NCBI RefSeq assembly: GCF_030811555.1
Contig: NZ_JAUSQZ010000001.1
Location: 4,709,241 to 4,773,240, forward strand
Direction: 5' to 3'
DNA from: Kineosporia succinea
GTDB lineage: Bacteria > Actinomycetota > Actinomycetes > Actinomycetales > Kineosporiaceae
DNA length: 64,000 nt
In this document: positions 1 through 18,976 of the stretch, one piece after another
How positions within the stretch are numbered: the first letter of the stretch is position 1
How the letters are laid out: every line of letters begins with the position of its first letter
The notes under the pieces: generated by a model
The model's input: only the letters and a program-made list of their open reading frames with translations
Database searches by the model: none
What the model was told of the DNA's origin: nothing
Position numbers and translations under genes: made by a program

Positions 1-4199
<4,199 letters not shown>

Positions 4200-4612
4200 G
4201 ATCCAACCGTGATCAAAGCCGTTGCCTGACGGGGGATTCGGCTGACCCCTCAGGGGCTGGGAGTTGAGCGGTAAAACGTCCGGTTCGCGACGTTCGCAGG
4301 TGACGGGCAGTGCCGCCCGTAACGCAATGCGACCGTCGCGAACCCTGCGCGAAACATATTTGAAATAGTAAAATCCATGTGCCGCAACGCTTTTGCTTGC
4401 TGCGTGAAAATTGGTGTCTTTACGTCGACGGGGCGAGGGGTAAGACTGGGCCGTGCGTGGGTCGCAATGGCGCGGTCCACGCATCAAACGTCTCGAAGTT
4501 CCGCCGCTGGCAGTGAGTTACGGCCCCATCGGCCGATCACTGAACGGTTTTACATCAGCCCGACACCTGTCGTTCTGCATGCGCGGCCGCAACCCCGTCC
4601 TACGATCGCAGC
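4200..4612 (+). other. Intergenic region argH to DNA glycosylase
   Basis: No gene is supported here. It contains a locally AT-rich patch near 4350-4380, unusual for the surrounding core DNA, and a short GC hairpin (CCCCTCAGGGG at about 4243) just after argH. The end of the region carries the promoter candidate of the next gene. Confidence 0.5.
4601..4606 (+). promoter_or_regulatory. -10 element of a leaderless DNA glycosylase transcript
   Basis: TACGAT lies exactly 6 bases before GTG 4613 and there is no Shine-Dalgarno sequence. This TANNNT-to-start spacing is typical of actinobacterial leaderless mRNAs. No convincing -35 box is seen. Confidence 0.45.
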
Positions 4613-5221
4613 GTGTCCGAACCCGCACCCCTGCCGCGCTCGTTCTTCGACCGGGACCCGCTCGTGGTGGCGCCCGCCCTGCTCGGCGCGATCCTGCGCA
4701 ACGGGCCGGTCGACGTCCGCCTCACCGAGGTCGAGGCCTACCTCGGCCAGGGAGAAGACCCGGCGTCGCACACGCACCGCGGCAAGACCCCGCGGAACGC
4801 GGTGATGTGGGGGCCGCCCGGCCACCTGTACGTGTACTTCACCTACGGCATGCACTACTGCGCCAACCTGGTCTGCCGCCCCGAAGGCGTCTCCGGCGGG
4901 GTACTGCTGCGGGCGGGCGAGGTGGTCGCCGGGCTCGACGAGGCGCGCTCGCGGCGCCCGGCCAGTCGACGCGACGTCGATCTGGCCCGCGGGCCGGCGC
5001 GGCTCGCCAGCGCATTGGGTCTCGGGCGGGAGGACGACGGGCGCGACGTCTGCGCGAACGGTTCCGTGACGGTGCTTCCGGGCACTGCTCCGGGAGCGGT
5101 GCTGAGCGGTCCCCGGGTCGGGGTGACGCTGGGGGCGGACTCACCGTGGCGCTACTGGATCGAGGGCGATCCCACGGTCTCGGCCTACCGCCCGGGCAAG
5201 CCGCGCACCCGCCGGACCTGA
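4613..5221 (+). CDS. DNA-3-methyladenine glycosylase (AAG/MPG family)
   Basis: Removes alkylated purines in base-excision repair. The 202-residue protein matches the AAG fold: LLG near the N-terminus, [23 protein letters not shown] (catalytic Glu region, about residues 42-63), [14 protein letters not shown] (about 75-88) and the [13 protein letters not shown] block. GTG 4613 is chosen because of the promoter-like TACGAT 6 bases upstream. It stands alone between argH and tyrS. In many actinobacteria the same gene lies next to tyrS. Confidence 0.93.
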   Translation: MSEPAPLPRSFFDRDPLVVAPALLGAILRNGPVDVRLTEVEAYLGQGEDPASHTHRGKTPRNAVMWGPPGHLYVYFTYGMHYCANLVCRPEGVSGGVLLRAGEVVAGLDEARSRRPASRRDVDLARGPARLASALGLGREDDGRDVCANGSVTVLPGTAPGAVLSGPRVGVTLGADSPWRYWIEGDPTVSAYRPGKPRTRRT

Positions 5222-5314
5222 CTCTCTCCCTCGTGTGTCCCCCCGAGTCAACGCTGCCCGCACCGGCGACCACGTCGTCCTCAATCCGGTTCTCATCGGT
5301 GCCGCCTGCGGCCC

Positions 5315-5320
5315 TATGGT
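5315..5320 (+). promoter_or_regulatory. -10 element of a leaderless tyrS transcript
   Basis: TATGGT ends 7 bases before GTG 5328 and no ribosome binding site is present, which fits a leaderless transcript starting at or next to the start codon. Confidence 0.45.
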
Positions 5321-5327
5321 TTGACGC

Positions 5328-6632
5328 GTGACCGTGAGTACCGACGAAACCGTGACCTCCGCGACGGCGGCCAACGTTCTTGACGAGCTGAAGTGGCGCA
5401 ACCTCCTCGCCAACTCCACCGACGAGGCGGAGCTGAGGAAGGCCTTCGGCGCCGGGCCGGTCACCTATTACATCGGCTTCGACCCGACGGGCCCGAGCCT
5501 GCACATCGGCCACCTGGTGCAGGTGCTCACCATGCGGCGGCTGCAGGAGGCCGGGCACCGTCCGCTCGCCCTCGTCGGCGGCGCGACCGGCCTGATCGGC
5601 GACCCGCGGCCCAGCTCCGAGCGCGTGCTGAACTCACCCGAGACCGTGGCCAACTGGGTCGAGCGCCTCCGCGGCCAGATCGAGCCGTTCCTCGACTTCA
5701 CCGGTCCCAACGCCGCGACCATGGTCAACAACCTGGACTGGACCTCCGGCCTGGGCGCCATCGAGTTCCTGCGCGACGTGGGCAAGCACTTCCGGGTCGG
5801 CAAGATGCTCGCCAAGGACGCGGTGAGTGCCCGCCTGAACTCCGAGGCCGGCATCAGCTACACCGAGTTCAGCTACCAGATCCTGCAGTCCATGGACTTC
5901 CTCGAGCTCAACAAGCGCCACGGGTGCACGCTGCAGCTCGGCGGGTCCGACCAGTGGGGCAACCTCACCGCCGGTCTCGACCTGATCCACCGGGTGCGGC
6001 CCGAGCAGAACGTGCACTGCCTGGCCACGCCGCTCATCACCAAGGCCGACGGGTCCAAGTTCGGCAAGAGCGAGGGCGGTGCGGTGTGGCTCGACCCCGA
6101 GATGACCTCGCCCTACGCGTTCTTCCAGTTCTGGCTCAACGCCGAGGACGCGAAGATCGCCGACTATCTGCGCGTGTTCACCTTCCGGAGCGCCGCCGAG
6201 ATCGACGAGCTGGCCGCGGCCCCGGCCCACACCCGCTCCGCCCAGCGCGCCCTGGCCCACGACATGACGGCCCTGGTGCACGGCGACCTCGCGGCCACCC
6301 GGGTGGAAGACGCGAGCAAGGCGTTGTTCGGCGGGGGAGACGTGGCGGGTCTCGACCCGCGCACCCTCTCCGACGCGTTGGGTGAACTGCCGAAGGTGAC
6401 CCTGGCACGCGGCGAGCACCTGGTCGCCGACCTCCTGGTGGCCACGGGGCTGGCGAAGAGCAAGTCCGACGCCCGGCGCACGCTGAACGACGGCGGCGCC
6501 TCGGTGAACAACGTGAAGGTGACGGACGGGGACGCCGCCACGGTCAGCACCGCCGACCTGGTGCACGACCGCTGGATCCTGCTGCGCAAGGGCCGGCGCT
6601 CGCTGGCCGCGGTGGAGCTCGCGGGGGAGTAG
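5328..6632 (+). CDS. tyrS: Tyrosyl-tRNA synthetase
   Basis: Class-I aminoacyl-tRNA synthetase charging tRNA-Tyr. The HIGH motif appears as LHIGH (58-62) and the KMSKS motif as KFGKS (about 244-248); between them are tyrosine-pocket segments such as GGSDQWGN. A C-terminal S4 RNA-binding domain covers about residues 365-430 (LLVATGLAKSKSDARR). Its 434 residues are normal. The GTG start is supported by the adjacent TATGGT. A strong hairpin follows the gene. Confidence 0.96.
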   Translation: MTVSTDETVTSATAANVLDELKWRNLLANSTDEAELRKAFGAGPVTYYIGFDPTGPSLHIGHLVQVLTMRRLQEAGHRPLALVGGATGLIGDPRPSSERVLNSPETVANWVERLRGQIEPFLDFTGPNAATMVNNLDWTSGLGAIEFLRDVGKHFRVGKMLAKDAVSARLNSEAGISYTEFSYQILQSMDFLELNKRHGCTLQLGGSDQWGNLTAGLDLIHRVRPEQNVHCLATPLITKADGSKFGKSEGGAVWLDPEMTSPYAFFQFWLNAEDAKIADYLRVFTFRSAAEIDELAAAPAHTRSAQRALAHDMTALVHGDLAATRVEDASKALFGGGDVAGLDPRTLSDALGELPKVTLARGEHLVADLLVATGLAKSKSDARRTLNDGGASVNNVKVTDGDAATVSTADLVHDRWILLRKGRRSLAAVELAGE

Positions 6633-6665
6633 GTCTCGCTCTCCCCGCTTCCTCCTCGTCGCTCC

Positions 6666-6700
6666 GAGGGCCCGCTCACCGATCCGGTGGGTGGGCCCTC
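6666..6700 (+). terminator. tyrS terminator hairpin
   Basis: A 15-bp stem (GAGGGCCC... with two G-U pairs) around the loop GATCC, starting 33 bases after the tyrS stop. There is no long U tract, as usual in high-GC actinobacteria. Confidence 0.7.
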
Positions 6701-6777
6701 GTCGTGCTGCGGGGGGTTTCGCCGGCGGGGCCGTGCTTGCTACTGGGAGGAGGCCCGATCCCAGGAGGCGCACAGTG

Positions 6778-7845
6778 ATGCTGGCGGCAACGGAACCTCC
6801 GCTCTACGTGCCGGTGCTGCGGGGGCACCTGGGGGAGTTCGACGCGCTGGAGATGATGGCGCCGGCCACCCGGTCCCGGAGCTACCCGCTGATCGTGATC
6901 GTTCCCGACGTGGAGACGAAGCCGCACGAGCCGTGGCGTCTGGCGGAGCGATTCGCGACGCTGTCCCAGAAGTGGGAGGGCCGGATCATGGTGGACGGGT
7001 CCCGCCTCACCGACCGGGAGACCCGGGGCGACACCGGTCTGCGCACCGTCATGGACGCCGCGCGGGGCCCGTTCACGCAGGCCGTTCCGGTGGTGCGCCT
7101 GAAGGACGACGCGGCCGTGCGGTTCGACGCGGCCGACGCGGTGCGGCAGGACGGCAACGGGGTGGCGGTGCAGGTGCGGCGTGACGATCTGTTCGTGGCC
7201 CCGGCTCTGGTGGCCCGGCAGCTCAGCGAGTTGCTGCACGACGTCGGGGTGCAGCCGGAGCAGACCGATCTGCTGCTCGACCTGGGGTACGTCGCCGACG
7301 ATGCTGCCGCCGTGCACGGGAGCCGGCTGGTGGACCGGGTGCTGAGCGAGACGTCCGGCCTGGCCCGGTACCGCACCGTGGTGCTGACGGCCGGGGCCTT
7401 CCCTCCGGATTCGGGCACGGTGCGCCCGCAGCGGCTGACCGAGGTGGCCCGGCACGACGCGGCGCTCTGGGAGTATCTGAAAGCGCGCGATCCGGAACGT
7501 CTTCCGGTGTACGGCGACTATGCGATCACGCATCCCGGCTTCCATCCGCCCTCGTCCGGAGAGATCCGGCGGCCTTCTCCCCACCTGCGGTACACGGTGG
7601 CGGCGAGGTGGCTGGTGCTGCGGGGGAGGCGTGACCATCCCCGCAGGAACGCGCAGTTCTACGACATCTGCCAGGAGATCAGCGCGGACGACCGCTTCTG
7701 CGGCGCCGGCCTGGGACCGGCGGACGGACGGATCGCGGACGCCCGGTCGTTCGGGCCGGGCGCGGCCAAGGACTGGATCGCCGTCGGAACGGCGCACCAC
7801 GCGGACTTCGTCGTGGACGCGCTGGCCCGGACCGGCCTTCCCTGA
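6778..7845 (+). CDS. Phage-type 'beta protein' family protein
   Basis: The 355-residue protein resembles the Beta_protein family (named after a phage T4 protein), whose members start with a YVP-L-G-GE-AL pattern; here YVPVLRGHLGEFDAL lies at about residues 9-23, followed by PLIVIVPD and a C-terminal RWLVLRG / FYDICQEI block. The biochemical function of the family is not established; many members occur in phages or accessory islands. An AGGAGG at 6763-6768 supports ATG 6778 (GTG 6775 is also possible). It stands alone between the tyrS terminator and the rRNA promoter. The family call is from memory of the motif pattern. Confidence 0.7.
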   Translation: MLAATEPPLYVPVLRGHLGEFDALEMMAPATRSRSYPLIVIVPDVETKPHEPWRLAERFATLSQKWEGRIMVDGSRLTDRETRGDTGLRTVMDAARGPFTQAVPVVRLKDDAAVRFDAADAVRQDGNGVAVQVRRDDLFVAPALVARQLSELLHDVGVQPEQTDLLLDLGYVADDAAAVHGSRLVDRVLSETSGLARYRTVVLTAGAFPPDSGTVRPQRLTEVARHDAALWEYLKARDPERLPVYGDYAITHPGFHPPSSGEIRRPSPHLRYTVAARWLVLRGRRDHPRRNAQFYDICQEISADDRFCGAGLGPADGRIADARSFGPGAAKDWIAVGTAHHADFVVDALARTGLP

Positions 7846-7910
7846 CCGTCCGTTACGGATCTATATCGGAGAGTTATCTGAGCTGCTCGGGTGGCGCTTG
7901 ACATCGCGAT

Positions 7911-7939
7911 TTGACCTGCTGGTCAGCCGTCCGTAAAGT
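7911..7939 (+). promoter_or_regulatory. rRNA operon promoter P1
   Basis: TTGACC (7911-7916), a 17-base spacer and TAAAGT (7934-7939) give an almost ideal actinobacterial housekeeping-sigma promoter, about 420 bases before 16S. Confidence 0.75.
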
Positions 7940-8094
7940 TCTACGTGTTGGCAGCGCGGGAGGCACGGACACGAGAGTGGCCGGTCCCGGGGCCAGCTCC
8001 CCAGAACGAGTCGCAACTCTGACCCTCGCGGGTTCGGGTCGCTGAGCTCCGCCTGGAACCGGGTGGTCCGGATGATGAAAACCTTCTGGTAAGG

Positions 8095-8123
8095 TTTACA
8101 TCGCTCGGTCAGCCGGGTAAGTT
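8095..8123 (+). promoter_or_regulatory. rRNA operon promoter P2 candidate
   Basis: TTTACA (8095-8100), a 17-base spacer and TAAGTT (8118-8123). Tandem promoters are usual for actinobacterial rrn operons. A further -10-like TAAGGT overlaps at 8090-8095 without a good -35 box. Confidence 0.5.
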
Positions 8124-8176
8124 AGAGAGGTTGCCCCGAAGGGCCTTCGGAAGAGGGTCTGATGGTGAGCGTCCGC

Positions 8177-8213
8177 TCCTTGAGAACTCAACAGTGCATC
8201 TGAACAACCGATG
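8177..8213 (+). other. 5' arm of the 16S precursor processing stem (leader)
   Basis: The leader element TTGAGAACTCAACAGTG, typical of actinobacterial rrn leaders, lies at 8180-8196. Bases 8177-8200 pair with 10040-10063 behind 16S (with wobbles), and CAACCGATG at 8205-8213 pairs with CATCGGTTG at 10005-10013. These are expected RNase III processing stems around pre-16S. Confidence 0.7.
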
Positions 8214-8361
8214 CCAAATGATTGTCCCGATTGGGATGGTCTCTGGCTAATGGTCTTCGGTTCTGCAGGTCATCGACCCCCGTCGGTGGTCTGGGTAACG
8301 GGATCGGAGTTGTTGGTCAGGATTCTTGCAACACTTCGCTAAAAGTCTTCCTAGAAGATTA

Positions 8362-13440
<5,079 letters not shown>

Positions 13441-13462
13441 CTCACTCGTTGAGTTGAGCGCG

Positions 13463-13494
13463 TAAAGATTGTTCACGTCCACTATGCGGTTCAC
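13463..13494 (+). other. 3' arm of the 23S precursor processing stem
   Basis: Pairs with 10232-10263 in the spacer over more than 25 positions, including TAAAGAT with ATCTTTA at the inner end. Confidence 0.65.
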
Positions 13495-13543
13495 GGGAAA
13501 CGACCACGCCCACCCCTGAGGGTGGCTGGTTGTGCCGGTAGAG

Positions 13544-13661
13544 TTACGGCGATCATAGCGGCAGGGAAACGCCCGGTCTCATTCCGAACCCGGAAGCTAA
13601 GCCTGCCTGCGCCGATGGTACTGCACTGGTTACGGTGTGGGAGAGTAGGACATCGCCGGAC
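13544..13661 (+). rRNA. rrf: 5S ribosomal RNA
   Basis: Begins TTACGGCGATCATAGCG and ends GGGAGAGTAGGACATCGCCGG; the terminal helix pairs these ends. Contains the usual CCGAACCCGGAAGCTAAG segment. About 118 nt, directly after the 23S processing stem. Confidence 0.93.
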
Positions 13662-13715
13662 AACTTCATAGATAGTGGTGGCGGCCGCTCCAGTTCATGG
13701 CCGTGTTCACCCGTC

Positions 13716-13754
13716 GAATTCTCACCCGCGTTCGTCGCGGGGCAACGAGAATTC
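13716..13754 (+). terminator. Hairpin downstream of the rRNA operon
   Basis: Nested stem: GAATTCTC with GAGAATTC outside, CCCGCG with CGCGGG inside, loop TTCGT. Flanking bases (GTGT, ACCC with GGGT, ACAC) extend it. A plausible rrn terminator, without a U tract. The rest of 13,662-14,032 shows no gene. Confidence 0.45.
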
Positions 13755-14032
13755 CGGGGTAACGGACACGGACAAGGAGCAGGCCGCCACCACTGTTTCA
13801 TGCCGCTGTTCGGGTCCTTACGGATGCGAACGGCAAGAGCAGTGCCAGGCTCGTGATGTACTGGTACGTCTTCTGAACAGTGGTGGCCGCCGGTACTCGG
13901 CGGAGCTGGGCGCCCCCGATGTCGGCGCGCCCGCCCAGGGCCCAGCAGCTTCCGCCTGCGACGAGACGACGTGCCGTGCACTGCGCGAGCACCACGAACG
14001 AGCATCATCGAGCAGTCAAAGGATAGGAAGTC

Positions 14033-17000
14033 ATGGCCGGGGAGCCCGACAGGCAGCGTCCGCGATCGAACGAGTCCGGTAACGGCGGAGCCGGCAGAGG
14101 CGCCGCCGGAGGCCGTGGCGGTCGGGACGGGCAGTCGCACGCCGGCGACCGTGGCCGTGCCCCGTCACGTGGCAATTTCCGTTCCGGTGGCCCCGGCGGC
14201 CGCGTGGCCGGTATGCGCACGTCCCGTTCCTCCAGCGAGGGCGGCTCCTCGCGTGACGGTGACTCCCGCTCCGGTGGCTTCCGTTCCGGTGGTCCCGGTG
14301 GCGATCGTGGGCGTTCCGGTGGCTTCGGCGACCGTGACAACCGGGGTGGCGGCGACCGTGACAACCGTGGCGGCCAGGGCGGCTTCCGTTCCGGCGGTCC
14401 TGGTGGTGACCGTGGTGGGTTCCGTTCCGGCGGTCCCGGTGGTGACCGTGGTGGGTTCCGGTCCGGTGGTCCCGGCGGAGACCGTGGTGGCTTCCGTTCC
14501 GGTGGACCTGGTGGCGATCGTGGGCGTTCCGGTGGCTTCGGCGACCGTGACAACCGGGGTGGCGGCGACCGTGACAACCGTGGCGGCCAGGGCGGCTTCC
14601 GCTCCGGCGGTCCCGGTGGCGACCGGGGTGGGTTCCGTTCCGGTGGTCCGGGTGGTGACCGGGGTGGTTTCCGCTCCGGTGGTGACCGTGGTGGCTCGGG
14701 CGGCTTCCGTTCCGGTGGTCCCGGCGGCGATCGTGGCGGCTCCGGTGGCGGTTTCGACCGTGACAAGCGTGGCTCTGCCGATCGTGGCGCGTCGGGCGGC
14801 GACCGTGGCGGTTTCCGTTCCGTTGGCGACCGTGGTGGCCAGGGCGGTTTCCGTTCGGGCGGTCCCGGTGGCGATCGTGGTGGGTTCCGTTCCGGTGGTC
14901 CGGGTGGCGATCGTGGCGGCTCCGGTGGCGGTTTCGACCGTGACAAGCGCGGCTTCGCCGATCGTGGCGCGTCGGGCGGCGACCGGGGCGGCTTCCGTTC
15001 CGGTGGTCCCGGCGGTGACCGCGGACGTTCCGGTGGCTTCGGCGACCGTGACAACCGCGGTGGCGGCGACCGTGACAACCGTGGCGGCCAGGGCGGCTTC
15101 CGCTCCGGCGGTCCGGGCGGTGACCGCGGCGGTTTCCGGGGCAACCAGAGTGGTGACCGGTCCGGCTTCCGCTCGGGTCCCGGTGGCGATCGGGGCGGGT
15201 TCCGTTCCGGCGGCCCGGGTGGCGACCGCGGCGGGCGGCCGTCCGGCGGTTTCAACAGCGATCGTGGTGACCGTGGCGGTTTCCGCGACAACCGCGGTGG
15301 CGACCGTGACTTCAGCAAGGACCGGGGCGGCGACCGGGGCGGTTTCCGCTCGGGTGGTCCCGGCGGTGACCGCGGGCGTTCCGGTGGCTTCGGCGACCGT
15401 GACAACCGCGGTGGCGGCGACCGTGAGAACCGTGGCGGTCAGGGCGGCTTCCGCTCCGGCGGTCCCGGTGGCGACCGTGGTGGCTTCCGCTCCGGTGGTC
15501 CGGGTGGCGCCCGTCCGTCCGGCCGCGAGGGTGGCTTCAACAGCGATCGTGGTGACCGCGGCGGTTTCCGCGACAACCGTGGTGGCGACCGTACCTTCGG
15601 CAACGACCGGGGTGACCGTGGTGACCGCGGGGGCTTCCGGTCGGGTGGCCAGGGTGGCGACCGCGGCGGCTTCCGTTCCGGTGGCGACCGTGACAACCGT
15701 GGCTCGGGTGACCGGGGCGGGTTCCGTCCGGGTGGACGCGAGGGTGGCTTCAGCAGCGACCGTGGACGTTCCGGTGGCTCCGGCGACCGTGGTGGCTTCC
15801 GTTCCGGTGGTCCCGGTGGCGATCGTGGTGGTTTCCGGGGTGACCGGGACAGCCGTCCGTCCAGTGGCGACCGTCCGTCCGGTGACCGGGGTGGCTTCCG
15901 CAACGACCGCGGTGACCGTCCGACCGGCCGGGGCGGCGACAGTGCGGGCTTCAGCGGGCAGCGTCGGGGCTGGGGCGGCAACGACTCCAGCGACGGTGCC
16001 TCGTCGGCGCCCGGTTCGACCGAGGCGCGGGGCGGTAGCGAGCCGGGGGGCAGCGAGAGCGGTTTCCCCGGTCAGCGCCGCAGCGGTGGCGACCGGGGTG
16101 CCGGCCGCAGCTGGGGCGGACGGGACGCGCGTGAGCGTTCCGAGCGTCGTCCGGCGGCGCCGACGCGTTCGCAGCGGGCCGACGACGGCCGCGCCCTGCG
16201 CCCGATGCCGGTGCGCAAGTCGGCCGGCCGTGACCCGGAGGTCCCCGAGGGCATCAGCGTCACGATGCTCGAGAAGGACGTGCGGAACGAGCTCTCCGGC
16301 CTGAGCCGTGAGGTCGCGGTGCGCACCGGCGGCCACCTGGCCGCGGCGAACTACTTCATCGAGTCCGACCCGGAGCGCGCCTGGGAGCACGCCGTGGCCG
16401 CTCGCAAGCTGGGCTCGCGTCTCGGTGTCGTTCGGGAGACGGCCGGTCTGGCCGCCTACCGCACGGGTCGCTACGCCGACGCCCTCGCCGAACTGCGCAC
16501 GCACCGACGGATCACCGGCACGAACGAGCACCTCCCGGTGATGGCCGACGCCGAGCGGGGCCTGGGGCGTCCCGAGCGCGCGATCGAGCTGGCCCGCGGT
16601 CCGGAGGCCAAGACCCTCGACGCCGACGGCCGTATCGAGCTGAAGATCGTCGAGTCCGGGGCCCGGGCCGACATGGGCGAGTTCGAGGCCGCGGTCGTGG
16701 TGCTGCAGGTCCCCGAGCTGGACAGCAGCCGCCGTTCGCCGACCCTGGCCCGTCTGCGCTTCGCCTATGCGGAGGCGCTGAAGGCGGCCAAGCGTCACCA
16801 GGAGGCGGACACCTGGCGCAGCCGGGCCATCTCCGAGGACCCGGACGGCACGGCCGGCGTCAACGAGCTCGACGACGACCTCGAGGTGATCGACCTCGAG
16901 GAGTACGACGACGAGGACTCCGACACCTCCGAGGGCCAGGACGACCAGGACAACGCCCCGCGTGACTCCGATGTGGACGACGCGGACGACGACCTGGACG

Positions 17001-17305
17001 ACCTGGACGACGAGGACGAGGACGACCTCGACGACGACGTCCGGGACCACGCCGACGCGGATGACGACGCGGACGACGAGGACCTGGACGAGGACGACGA
17101 CGAGGACCTGGACGACGACGAGGACGACCTGGACGACGACCAGGCGGTCGCCGGATCCCAGGACGAGGCCGTCGCCGCGAAGGCCGAGGCCAAGGACGGC
17201 GACGACACCGGCGCGAAGGCCGGCGGCGCCAAGTCCTCGCCTCTCGAGATGCGGTTCTACGACGGCGCGCGCGAGGATGCCGACAAGGGCGCCGACCGGG
17301 AGTAG
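14033..17305 (+). CDS. RGG-repeat / TPR-like / acidic-tail protein
   Basis: A 1,090-residue protein in three parts. Residues about 45-690 are low complexity, rich in Gly, Arg, Asp, Ser and Phe, with 16 exact copies of [10 protein letters not shown] and many DRGGF and DRDNRGG variants, like the RGG boxes of RNA-binding proteins. Residues about 740-945 form a helical tetratricopeptide-like core ([46 protein letters not shown]), which matches the short TPR protein found at this place in other actinobacteria (upstream of the NagD-type HAD and tlyA). Residues about 946-1041 are almost pure Asp/Glu. ATG 14033 has purine-rich AAGGATAGGAAG before it. A large antisense open frame here is a by-product of the repeats. 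RNA binding or condensate formation is inference. Confidence 0.85.
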   Translation: MAGEPDRQRPRSNESGNGGAGRGAAGGRGGRDGQSHAGDRGRAPSRGNFRSGGPGGRVAGMRTSRSSSEGGSSRDGDSRSGGFRSGGPGGDRGRSGGFGDRDNRGGGDRDNRGGQGGFRSGGPGGDRGGFRSGGPGGDRGGFRSGGPGGDRGGFRSGGPGGDRGRSGGFGDRDNRGGGDRDNRGGQGGFRSGGPGGDRGGFRSGGPGGDRGGFRSGGDRGGSGGFRSGGPGGDRGGSGGGFDRDKRGSADRGASGGDRGGFRSVGDRGGQGGFRSGGPGGDRGGFRSGGPGGDRGGSGGGFDRDKRGFADRGASGGDRGGFRSGGPGGDRGRSGGFGDRDNRGGGDRDNRGGQGGFRSGGPGGDRGGFRGNQSGDRSGFRSGPGGDRGGFRSGGPGGDRGGRPSGGFNSDRGDRGGFRDNRGGDRDFSKDRGGDRGGFRSGGPGGDRGRSGGFGDRDNRGGGDRENRGGQGGFRSGGPGGDRGGFRSGGPGGARPSGREGGFNSDRGDRGGFRDNRGGDRTFGNDRGDRGDRGGFRSGGQGGDRGGFRSGGDRDNRGSGDRGGFRPGGREGGFSSDRGRSGGSGDRGGFRSGGPGGDRGGFRGDRDSRPSSGDRPSGDRGGFRNDRGDRPTGRGGDSAGFSGQRRGWGGNDSSDGASSAPGSTEARGGSEPGGSESGFPGQRRSGGDRGAGRSWGGRDARERSERRPAAPTRSQRADDGRALRPMPVRKSAGRDPEVPEGISVTMLEKDVRNELSGLSREVAVRTGGHLAAANYFIESDPERAWEHAVAARKLGSRLGVVRETAGLAAYRTGRYADALAELRTHRRITGTNEHLPVMADAERGLGRPERAIELARGPEAKTLDADGRIELKIVESGARADMGEFEAAVVVLQVPELDSSRRSPTLARLRFAYAEALKAAKRHQEADTWRSRAISEDPDGTAGVNELDDDLEVIDLEEYDDEDSDTSEGQDDQDNAPRDSDVDDADDDLDDLDDEDEDDLDDDVRDHADADDDADDEDLDEDDDEDLDDDEDDLDDDQAVAGSQDEAVAAKAEAKDGDDTGAKAGGAKSSPLEMRFYDGAREDADKGADRE
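14276..15900 (+). repeat. In-gene RGG-coding repeat array
   Basis: About 1.6 kb of degenerate direct repeats, mostly a 36-bp unit coding [12 protein letters not shown], mixed with longer modules coding [22 protein letters not shown]. Unit lengths are multiples of three and synonymous changes separate the copies, so the peptide is better conserved than the DNA. Confidence 0.85.
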
Positions 17306-17417
17306 TGCACCACGTCCGTAGGTCGGACGTGGTCGCGCAGAACTGACCGGGGCCGGGTGACATCACGTCACCCGGCCGCAGCGGTTGCCGGCGCCTTCTC
17401 CACGGACGGAGAAACCG

Positions 17418-17861
17418 ATGGTCACCTCCATGGACGCGAGCGGTGCCGACGTACCCGACGGGCTGGAGCTCGTCCTCAGTTCCGAACCCGGTGAGCTGGA
17501 GGGCGACCTCGACCGCGAGGTGACCGACGAGCGCGACCGGCAGCCGGTCCCGCAGACGTCACCCGGCCCCGTGACCGAGGTGACGGATCACGGGTCCGGT
17601 GACCGGGGCGTCCTCAGGCCGGGGGATCCGGAGCCCGCGCAACCGCCCGGCGGTGAGGACCTGGGCACCGGCGTCGATCTGCTCGACGGCGTCGACCCCG
17701 AGCCCGAGTACCGGCCCGCCCTGATCGACATTGATGACGAGTCGATGGCGCTGGTTCCCGGTGAGTCACCGACAGATGCCGGTACGAACGGCGACTTGTC
17801 CACAGGGGTCGAGGTCGAGGACACCCTGATGGCGGTGGACGACTACGGTGACGTCCTGTGA
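17418..17861 (+). CDS. Hypothetical acidic protein
   Basis: A 147-residue product rich in Asp, Glu, Gly and Pro with no membrane segment and no family I recognise; probably largely disordered. ATG 17418 is chosen over a start at 17385 because GGAGA lies 5 bases before it. The last codons overlap the GTG of the HAD gene, so the two are translationally coupled. A C-terminal segment (ALIDIDDESMALVPG) is the least biased part. Confidence 0.6.
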   Translation: MVTSMDASGADVPDGLELVLSSEPGELEGDLDREVTDERDRQPVPQTSPGPVTEVTDHGSGDRGVLRPGDPEPAQPPGGEDLGTGVDLLDGVDPEPEYRPALIDIDDESMALVPGESPTDAGTNGDLSTGVEVEDTLMAVDDYGDVL

Positions 17862-18919
17862 GTGCTTCCTCCCCGCAGGCCACGCTGATCCAGCTGGACC
17901 GTGCGCCGTCCGCCGAGTTCGACACCGTGCTGCTCGACCTCGACGGGGTCGTGTACATCGGGCCGAAGGCCGTTCCCGGGGCGCCCGAGGCGCTCGAGCG
18001 GGTGCGCGCCGAGGGCACCCGCACGGCGTTCGTCACGAACAACGCGTCCCGTCCGCCGCGGGTGGTCGCCGAGCATCTGCGTGAGCTGGGCGTGCACGCG
18101 GAGGACGACGACGTGGTCAACTCCGCCCAGGCGGCGTCCGCGCTCTTCGCGAAGCGGCTGCCGGCGGGCTCGAAGATCCTGGTCGTGGGTGGGCAGGGGC
18201 TCTACGAGGCGCTCGAGGAGGCCGGCCTGAAACCGGTCGGCTCGATGGAGGAGGAGCCCGTCGCCGTCGTGCAGGGCTTCACCCCCGACGTGAACTGGAA
18301 GCTGCTGGTCGAGGGCACCCGCGCGGTGCGCGCCGGGCTGCCCTGGATCGCCACCAACATGGACGCGACGGTTCCCACTCCCTACGGCCCGGCCCCCGGC
18401 AACGGCACGATGGTCGAGGCCGTCGTCACCGCCACCCAGGTGCAGCCCGAGGTGGCCGGAAAGCCCCAGCCCACGCTGTTCCTCGAGGCCGCTGCCCGCT
18501 ACGGCAGCCAGCGCACGATCGTGGTCGGTGACCGTCTCGACACCGATCTCGAGGGTGCGCGCAGCGCCGAGATGGTCGGGATGATCGTGCTCACCGGGGT
18601 GCACCGCATCGCTGACCTGGTGGCGGCTGAGCCGCACGTCCGTCCGCACCTGATCGCGCGTGACCTCGGAGGTCTGATGGAGGCCCACGCCGGTCCGACG
18701 TCCGGCGAGAACGGCTCGGTGACGGTCGGTACCTCGAGGGCCCGCGTCGAGAACGGTGCGGTCACCGTGCTCGAGAACGGAGACGACGCGCTCGACCTGG
18801 CCCGTGCCGGAGTGGTCGCGGCCTGGGCGCACCGTGACGCCACCGGGTCGGTGGCCGATCACGAGGCCCTGCTCAAGGCGCTGTACGCGATGGAGAGCGA
18901 GGGTCCGTGGGGCAGGTAG
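17858..18919 (+). CDS. HAD-superfamily hydrolase, NagD-like
   Basis: A 353-residue phosphatase of HAD class IIA. Motif I is LLDLDGVVYIG (about residues 25-35), the NNASRPP segment (about 64-70) provides motif II, and GDRLDTDLEGA (about 226-236) is motif IV. Family members dephosphorylate small phosphometabolites; the substrate here is unknown. The C-terminal 90 residues are extra to the core. The same gene lies before tlyA in Mycobacterium (Rv1692 region). The GTG start overlaps the preceding stop. Confidence 0.88.
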   Translation: MSASSPQATLIQLDRAPSAEFDTVLLDLDGVVYIGPKAVPGAPEALERVRAEGTRTAFVTNNASRPPRVVAEHLRELGVHAEDDDVVNSAQAASALFAKRLPAGSKILVVGGQGLYEALEEAGLKPVGSMEEEPVAVVQGFTPDVNWKLLVEGTRAVRAGLPWIATNMDATVPTPYGPAPGNGTMVEAVVTATQVQPEVAGKPQPTLFLEAAARYGSQRTIVVGDRLDTDLEGARSAEMVGMIVLTGVHRIADLVAAEPHVRPHLIARDLGGLMEAHAGPTSGENGSVTVGTSRARVENGAVTVLENGDDALDLARAGVVAAWAHRDATGSVADHEALLKALYAMESEGPWGR

Positions 18920-18976
18920 CGTGACGGTCAGCATGTTGTCGTTCCCGTTCAGCCAGAACTTCCCGGAGGTCGCCCG

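Noticed and set aside
14165-17050. A 961-codon open frame on the minus strand, and a 777-codon plus-strand frame starting at 13971
   Set aside because: Both arise from GC-rich repeats whose unit length is a multiple of three. They lack ribosome sites, homology and natural composition; the frame from 14033 explains the sequence.
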